A DNA stretch of 11,807 nucleotides, taken from NCBI GenBank assembly GCA_030592145.1, contig JAUVKJ010000019.1, forward strand, positions 1-11,807, read 5' to 3'. The notes beneath the pieces are model-generated. The model was given only the letters and a program-made list of their open reading frames with translations. It was not told the DNA's origin and made no database searches. The position numbers were made by a program, and so were the translations under genes. Numbering within the stretch: the first letter of the stretch is position 1; every line of letters starts with the position of its first letter. Origin of the DNA: Bacteroides sp. (GTDB taxonomy: Bacteria > Bacteroidota > Bacteroidia > Bacteroidales > SM23-62). Positions 8,358 through 11,807 of this stretch are shown here, in pieces.

Positions 8358-8389
8358 CAAAAGTATAATAATAGGGACTAAATCCAAAA
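8358..8389 (-). promoter_or_regulatory. Bacteroidota-type promoter of the tetR-efflux operon
   Basis: On the minus strand, TTTG at 8388-8385 (within TTTTG) is followed by exactly 19 bp and then TACTTTTG at 8365-8358. This matches the Bacteroidota -33/-7 consensus (TTTG, ~19 bp, TAnnTTTG) at every defined position. Transcription should begin around 8350-8354, giving a leader of roughly 55-60 nt that contains both operator-like palindromes. The promoter sits in the 108-bp gap after the superoxide dismutase stop, so the efflux operon is probably expressed separately from that gene. Confidence 0.7.
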
Positions 8390-8402
8390 TCTCAAGAAGG
8401 AA

Positions 8403-9131
8403 TCAATCGGGGATAAGGATAAACCGCCCGGCGACAAAATCCCAGTTCACTACATTCCAGAAGGCAGCAATATAATCTGCCCTGCGGTTCTGGTATTTCA
8501 GGTAATAGGCATGTTCCCATACATCAATGGTCAGGAGGGGAAATCCTTGTACTCCGGCGATATCCATCAGGGGATTATCCTGGTTCGGAGTAGAAGTAAC
8601 CACCAACCCGGTGCCGGTTTTCACAAGCCAGGCCCAGCCTGAACCAAAACGGCTTGCCGCAGCAGATGAAAAGCTCTTACGGAAGTTCCCGTAGCTGCCA
8701 AAACTTTTCTCAAAAGCTTTCAGAAGATCTCCTTTTGGTTCACCGCCACCCTTAGGCGATATGCTTTTCCAGAATAATTTGTGATTGAAGAATCCACCGC
8801 CGTTATTCCGGATCCCGGCAGGGTACCTGCTAACCTGCCGGAACATTTCCCTGATACCTGTTTCACCCAGGCCGGCTTCCTTAACGGAAGCATTGAATTT
8901 CCGGGTATACCCGGCATGATGCTTACTATGGTGGATCTCCATGGTCATTGCATCAATATAGGGTTCCATGGCATCGTAGGCATAATCAAGTTCGGGTAAT
9001 TTATAAAGGTCTTCTCCGTGGCTGACTGCGGTAAGCATGCCGGCCGCTTTCAGAGTCCCCGGCACAGTCCCTGCAATAGCCCCTCCGATACCAAGAATCG
9101 CGCTGTTTTTCAGAAAAGTTCGCTTGTCCAT
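8403..9131 (-). CDS. Fe/Mn-family superoxide dismutase with N-terminal export signal
   Basis: A 242-residue protein that converts superoxide to hydrogen peroxide and oxygen. Residues ~42-240 align throughout with bacterial Fe/Mn SODs (LPELDYAYDAMEPYID near the start, DVWEHAYYLKYQNRR near the end). Metal ligands are visible: H67, H117, D203 and H207, equivalent to E. coli SodA H26, H81, D167 and H171. The gateway residues Y75 and H71 are also present. GGG at 111-113 and Q184 in NQD match the manganese-type arrangement (E. coli G77 and Q146), so Mn or cambialistic use is more likely than strict Fe use. Unlike cytoplasmic SodA/SodB it carries ~35 extra N-terminal residues: KRTFLK followed by a hydrophobic Gly/Ala-rich segment, which looks like a Tat or Sec signal with KR in place of RR. 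A periplasmic location is therefore inferred. It is divergent from the sigma gene and upstream of, but probably not cotranscribed with, tetR. Confidence 0.93.
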   Translation of the reverse strand: MDKRTFLKNSAILGIGGAIAGTVPGTLKAAGMLTAVSHGEDLYKLPELDYAYDAMEPYIDAMTMEIHHSKHHAGYTRKFNASVKEAGLGETGIREMFRQVSRYPAGIRNNGGGFFNHKLFWKSISPKGGGEPKGDLLKAFEKSFGSYGNFRKSFSSAAASRFGSGWAWLVKTGTGLVVTSTPNQDNPLMDIAGVQGFPLLTIDVWEHAYYLKYQNRRADYIAAFWNVVNWDFVAGRFILIPD

Positions 9132-9157
9132 TTTAACGTGTTTGTTATTTCTAAGAA

Positions 9158-9165
9158 CAAATATA
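9158..9165 (-). promoter_or_regulatory. Candidate -7 box (TATATTTG) for the superoxide dismutase gene
   Basis: On the minus strand TATATTTG fits TAnnTTTG and ends 26 bp before the SOD start codon. No TTTG -33 box is seen at the usual spacing; the nearest TTG is 25 bp upstream. A single-box match only. Confidence 0.4.
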
Positions 9166-9223
9166 GTATTATTAAATGTTTATTTATAATCAATTTAGAT
9201 AAGGTGGGCAAAGGCTTATCACT

Positions 9224-9248
9224 TTTAACATATAATTAAGTATTTTTG
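9224..9248 (+). repeat. Upstream copy of the TTTAACATATAA element
   Basis: TTTAACATATAA (9224-9235) is repeated exactly at 9310-9321, 86 bp further on. The following bases (TATTTTTG, 9241-9248) also fit a TAnnTTTG -7 box, but no -33 box is present. Aligned with the copy at 9312-9334, this copy matches at 16 of 23 positions. It may be a second sigma- or regulator-related site in the sod-sigma gap, or AT-rich coincidence. Confidence 0.3.
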
Positions 9249-9287
9249 GCAAACCGGGAAATCTGCTGCTCCCAGAATCAGTATTCA

Positions 9288-9304
9288 GATAAAATATTTT
9301 TATC
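9288..9304. repeat. 7-bp inverted repeat in the sod-sigma intergenic gap
   Basis: GATAAAA and TTTTATC form a perfect 7-bp inverted repeat around TAT. It lies just upstream of the ECF-like element at 9310-9336. It is very AT-rich, so it would be a weak RNA hairpin; a protein-binding site is the more plausible role if it has one. Confidence 0.35.
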
Positions 9305-9309
9305 AAATA

Positions 9310-9336
9310 TTTAACATATAACAGAAGATTTTGTGC
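9310..9336 (+). promoter_or_regulatory. Candidate ECF-sigma autoregulatory promoter upstream of the sigma gene
   Basis: TTTAAC (9310-9315), 16 bp, TGTGC (9332-9336). The stretch 9312-9334 aligns without gaps with 11356-11378 upstream of porP: 17 of 23 identical, including TAACATAWAACAG. It is 43 bp upstream of the sigma ATG, in the right orientation for autoregulation. The AAC motif 16 bp before a GT core is the usual architecture of ECF promoters. The GT core is less canonical here (TGT) than at porP (CGT). Confidence 0.4.
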
Positions 9337-9379
9337 AACCATTTCCGGCCTGCCTGAGTCTTTACGATAGTTAATTTTT

Positions 9380-9943
9380 ATGCTGGATGAAAAGGAAATA
9401 ATTGAAGGATGTTGCCGGAATGAGAGAAAAGCTCAGAAAGCTCTGTATGAGCGATATGCTTCAATATTACTTGGAGTCTGCATACGGTATTCAGGAAGAA
9501 GGGATGAAGCGGAGGATATTCTGCAGGACGGTTTGATCAAGGTATATTTTAACATAAAGGATTTTGCAGGTAAGGGATCCTTTATCAACTGGATGAAAAA
9601 GATCATGGTAAATACAGCTATAACACATTATCACAGAAACCTGAAACATCATTATCACCAGGATATTGAAGACATCAGGGAAACGGATATTGAGGGGACT
9701 TCTCTGGATACGGCTGAATTTACACGTGAAGAACTGTTGAAGGTCATTAAGGGCCTGCCCCATGGCTACAGGATGGTGTTCAACCTGTATGCCGTTGAAG
9801 GTTTTAAGCATAAAGAAATTGCGAGGATGCTTGAAGTCGATGTAAACACATCAAAATCACAATATTCCAGGGCCAAGAGCCTGATCCGTAAAAAGCTGGG
9901 ATCATTAAAAAAAATAGCAGAAAAGACAGATGAGCAGGAATGA
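9380..9943 (+). CDS. ECF-type RNA polymerase sigma factor
   Basis: A 187-residue sigma-70-family factor of the extracytoplasmic-function class: only regions 2 and 4 are present. Region 2 is about residues 22-90 (YERYASILLGVCIRYSGRRDEAEDILQD, with the core-binding DEAEDILQDGLIKVY at 42-56, then FINWMKKIMVNTAITHYHR for -10 recognition). An acidic linker (about 95-115) follows. Region 4 is about 117-173, with its helix-turn-helix in GFKHKEIARMLEVDVNTSKSQYSRAKSLIRKKL. Length and layout are normal for Bacteroidota ECF factors. Its stop codon overlaps the start region of the next gene, a membrane protein that fits as its anti-sigma factor; such pairs keep the sigma factor inactive until a signal arrives. 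It is divergent from the SOD gene across a 248-bp gap that contains the repeats and candidate promoter listed separately. Confidence 0.93.
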   Translation: MLDEKEIIEGCCRNERKAQKALYERYASILLGVCIRYSGRRDEAEDILQDGLIKVYFNIKDFAGKGSFINWMKKIMVNTAITHYHRNLKHHYHQDIEDIRETDIEGTSLDTAEFTREELLKVIKGLPHGYRMVFNLYAVEGFKHKEIARMLEVDVNTSKSQYSRAKSLIRKKLGSLKKIAEKTDEQE

Positions 9944-11258
9944 TCTGAATATGGAAAAACTGTTTCGTACACAGATGGAATCTTACACTGTGGACCCATC
10001 CCCTGGATTGTGGCAGAAGGTCCATGCAAAGATACTGTGGAAGCAATTCCTGTCATTCAGCTTCCAGACCTTCAATGTATACTACCTCGCCGCGGCCATC
10101 TCACTTGCCGGGATCGGGACCTATGCATGGCTTTCCGATCCGGGAACTGCTGAGCAGGAGCAGTCGGTCCGGGTTTTACCGGAAAGCGATACAAACATTC
10201 CTTCGGAACCCTCTCCTGACGCTGCTGCAGTGGAACAGGAAGCAGTAAAAGGTGCAGAGGCTTTTTCACCGGGGGTCCAAACGCAGGATTCAGTCGTACA
10301 TTCAGACCGTGTAAGTAGTTCAGTTCCCCCGGATGCTGCTACGGAAACCAGACAGGCCTCCCAGCCTGCAGAAGATCAGGATATCAAAAAATCTTCCCTC
10401 GTATCGCCCGAACCTGAAGCCGGTGATCAAACCGGTCAGGAGTCAGGCACATTCCTGGTAAAAGCCGGCTTCAATGCAAGCCTGTTAAGCGGATGTTCAC
10501 CCCTTGCAGTGAACTTCGAGAACCTGTCGGAGAATGCCGTTCAATATAACTGGATCTTCAGCGACGGCGGCAGTTCCACAGAAAATAACCCATCCTATAT
10601 CTTCGACGAACCCGGCGAATACGAAGTGATCCTGAAGATCATCGGGAAGGATGGTCTCGAATACACCACACGGCAAACCATCCGGGTGTTCGAAACGCCC
10701 AAGGCACTCTTCGAACTTGATGAAGATGCGGATCTTACAAACAACCAACCGGTCTACTTTTATAATTACTCCCGAAGTGCAGACTATTATGAATGGGATT
10801 TTGGAGACCGGCAGCATTCCAACCTTGCGGAGCCCATTCACTACTATAATCAGCCGGGAAGTTACAATATCAAGCTAAAGGTCTGGACCGATAAGCAGTG
10901 CTATGATTCCCTTGTCATCATGAATGCCTTTACAGGTCCTGAAAACGAGATACGTTTCCCGAATGCCTTCATCCCGAACATGACAGGTCCCACAGGCGGA
11001 TATTATGATGTGAACGATATTAGTAATACGGTATTCCATCCGCACGTATCGGGCGACCTGATAGAATACAAGCTAAAAATTTTCAACCGGCAGGGACTGC
11101 AGATATTCGAGAGTAACGATGCCGCTTTCGGGTGGGACGGATATTACCAGGAGAAACTCGCAGCTCAGGACGTATACATCTGGAAAGCCAGGGGCAAATT
11201 CAGCAACGGCAAGACTTTCGTAAAAAGCGGTGATGTCACGCTTATCAAGCACCACTAA
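9930..11258 (+). CDS. Putative membrane anti-sigma-like protein with two PKD domains and a T9SS type B C-terminal domain
   Basis: 442 residues with four parts. Residues 1-46 are cytoplasmic and include LFRTQMESYTVDPSPGLWQKVHAKIL, resembling the short N-termini (acidic, Pro-rich, then W..(V/I)) of Bacteroidota membrane proteins encoded beside ECF sigma genes. One transmembrane helix is at about 47-68. A Ser/Pro/Glu/Gln-rich, probably disordered linker of ~100 residues (70-172) follows. Two PKD domains come next, at about 175-254 (YNWIFSDGGSSTENNP) and 258-333 (YEWDFGDRQHS, QPGSYNIKLKVW). The last part, 341-442, is a gliding-motility/T9SS type B domain (RFPNAFIPN, KLKIFNRQGLQIFES, GWDGYY, DVYIWKARG, GDVTLIK). 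The start region overlaps the sigma gene by 14 bp; an alternative ATG at 9951 would remove 7 residues. There is no cleavable signal peptide, so the protein should stay in the inner membrane with its PKD and type B domains in the periplasm. A role as sigma regulator is inferred from context and the N-terminus, not shown. Confidence 0.82.
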   Translation: MSRNDLNMEKLFRTQMESYTVDPSPGLWQKVHAKILWKQFLSFSFQTFNVYYLAAAISLAGIGTYAWLSDPGTAEQEQSVRVLPESDTNIPSEPSPDAAAVEQEAVKGAEAFSPGVQTQDSVVHSDRVSSSVPPDAATETRQASQPAEDQDIKKSSLVSPEPEAGDQTGQESGTFLVKAGFNASLLSGCSPLAVNFENLSENAVQYNWIFSDGGSSTENNPSYIFDEPGEYEVILKIIGKDGLEYTTRQTIRVFETPKALFELDEDADLTNNQPVYFYNYSRSADYYEWDFGDRQHSNLAEPIHYYNQPGSYNIKLKVWTDKQCYDSLVIMNAFTGPENEIRFPNAFIPNMTGPTGGYYDVNDISNTVFHPHVSGDLIEYKLKIFNRQGLQIFESNDAAFGWDGYYQEKLAAQDVYIWKARGKFSNGKTFVKSGDVTLIKHH

Positions 11259-11353
11259 CATCTATCTTGCTAAATATCCTGAATCCCGGTTCATGTAATC
11301 TCCTCAATGATTGCTCAAACAATTGCCTGCTTTTATGGAAATCCGTGACATTT

Positions 11354-11380
11354 TGTAACATAAAACAGCCTCTTTCGTTT
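11354..11380 (+). promoter_or_regulatory. Candidate ECF-sigma promoter for the PorP/SprF gene
   Basis: TGTAAC (11354-11359), 16 bp, CGTTT (11376-11380): an AAC motif and a CGT core at ECF-promoter spacing. It matches 17 of 23 positions with the element upstream of the sigma gene. Predicted transcription would start near 11386, leaving a leader of about 125 nt before the GTG at 11514. The 255-bp gap 11259-11513 also contains a hairpin (next entry) and a weaker housekeeping-like TATCTTAG at 11479-11486, one mismatch to TAnnTTTG, without a clear -33 box. Confidence 0.45.
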
Positions 11381-11389
11381 AATTTAGTA

Positions 11390-11408
11390 TTCTGAAACCT
11401 TTTCAGAA
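11390..11408. repeat. 8-bp perfect inverted repeat (hairpin) in the porP leader region
   Basis: TTCTGAAA and TTTCAGAA are exact reverse complements separated by CCT. The repeat begins 9 bp after the CGTTT box, so in a transcript from that promoter it would lie almost at the 5' end. No T-run follows directly, so a Rho-independent terminator for the upstream genes is unlikely. A 5' stabilising hairpin or a protein site are alternatives. Confidence 0.5.
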
Positions 11409-11513
11409 GTGATTTGTTAATATCTTTTTACAAAGGAATGCCTGAAAAATCGATATTTTCAAGCTTGCTGTTTTTGGCTATCTTAGTAGATTAATCGATT
11501 CGCAACCAGATAC

Positions 11514-11807
11514 GTGAAGAAACTTATCATTATATCGTCCCTTTCACTTCTATGTTTCTTTACGTTTGCACAGGACCCCCAGCTTACTCAATTTTATTCC
11601 GCTCCTTTATACCTGGCACCCTCTTTTGCAGGAGCAACCCAACAGCACCGGCTGGCCGGCACCTATCGTAACCAGTGGCCCGGTGTCCCCGGTGCCTTTG
11701 TGACCTATACATTTTCATATGACCACTTCTTTGAGAATTTCAACAGTGGACTCGGACTATTTATCATGCGTGATGAAGCGGGCTCCGGTGATCTCAGCAC
11801 AACCAAT
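11514..11807 (+). CDS. PorP/SprF family type IX secretion system membrane protein, N-terminal part (3' truncated)
   Basis: 98 codons are visible; the frame is still open at the window end, and family members are usually ~300-340 residues. A signal peptide (KKLIIISSLSLLCFFTFA) ends in FA-QDPQ. It is followed by the family signature QDPQLTQFYSAPLYLAPSFAGATQ; the usual form has NP where this has AP. Then come NQWPG and beta-strand-like FVTYTFSYDHFF and GLGLFIM, the start of the outer-membrane barrel. PorP/SprF proteins work with the T9SS; F. johnsoniae SprF is needed for secretion of SprB, which has a type B C-terminal domain. The GTG at 11514 is the only reasonable start: an in-frame TAG lies at 11487-11489, no ATG intervenes, and the next Met codon is far inside the domain. 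It follows the PKD/type B gene after 255 bp, and the pairing of such genes suggests a functional partnership. Confidence 0.9.
   Translation, partial: MKKLIIISSLSLLCFFTFAQDPQLTQFYSAPLYLAPSFAGATQQHRLAGTYRNQWPGVPGAFVTYTFSYDHFFENFNSGLGLFIMRDEAGSGDLSTTN

Noticed and set aside
9241..9248. TATTTTTG as a housekeeping -7 box for the sigma gene
   Set aside because: It fits TAnnTTTG but has no TTTG at about 19 bp upstream and lies more than 130 bp from the start codon; the chance of such a match in AT-rich DNA is high.
9904..9918. The A-run near the end of the sigma gene as a slippery frameshift site joining sigma to the next gene
   Set aside because: The sigma frame reads normally through it and ends in the usual basic/acidic tail, and the next gene has its own overlapping ATG; simple translational coupling suffices.
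11390..11408. The hairpin as a Rho-independent terminator of the sigma/PKD operon
   Set aside because: The stem is AT-rich and no T-run follows directly; it lies 131 bp past the stop and just downstream of a promoter-like element.
1..11807. Mobile elements, CRISPR arrays, tRNA or rRNA genes
   Set aside because: No transposase or integrase reading frame, no regularly spaced repeats, and no cloverleaf or rRNA-like conserved stretch were seen on either strand.

Overview
The window reads as chromosomal DNA of a member of the Bacteroidota. The evidence is a PorP/SprF-family type IX secretion (T9SS) gene, a protein ending in a T9SS type B (gliding-motility type) C-terminal domain, and promoter boxes of the Bacteroidota form (TTTG, 19 bp, TAnnTTTG) in place of E. 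coli-type boxes. Genes are densely packed. I saw no rRNA, tRNA, CRISPR array, insertion sequence or phage gene.

Layout. (1) 1-960, plus strand: the C-terminal part of a PlsC-type glycerolipid acyltransferase, cut by the window start. (2) 1036-2127, plus strand: a two-domain VOC (glyoxalase/dioxygenase fold) protein of unknown substrate. (3) 8294 down to 2130, minus strand: a four-gene drug-efflux operon in the order tetR, tolC-like outer-membrane channel, lipoprotein membrane-fusion adaptor, RND permease. It has a well-formed promoter and two matching palindromic operator candidates between that promoter and the tetR start codon. The operon ends tail to tail with the VOC gene, with only 2 bp between the stops. 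(4) 9131-8403, minus strand: an Fe/Mn superoxide dismutase with an export signal. (5) 9380-11807, plus strand: an ECF sigma factor; a translationally coupled membrane protein that looks like an anti-sigma factor fused to two PKD domains and a T9SS type B C-terminal domain; and the start of a PorP/SprF outer-membrane gene, which runs off the window and uses a GTG start.

The efflux genes make a complete tripartite pump plus its probable local repressor. The last three genes form the most interesting part. The protein that should sit on the sigma factor carries, on its periplasmic side, the kind of domain the T9SS handles as cargo, and the next gene encodes a T9SS-associated outer-membrane protein. 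A 23-bp element shaped like an ECF promoter occurs upstream of both the sigma gene and the porP gene. This suggests, but does not prove, an autoregulated circuit in which T9SS export or cargo status controls expression of a PorP/SprF partner.

All functional calls come from reading the translated sequence and recognising family motifs; no database search was run.
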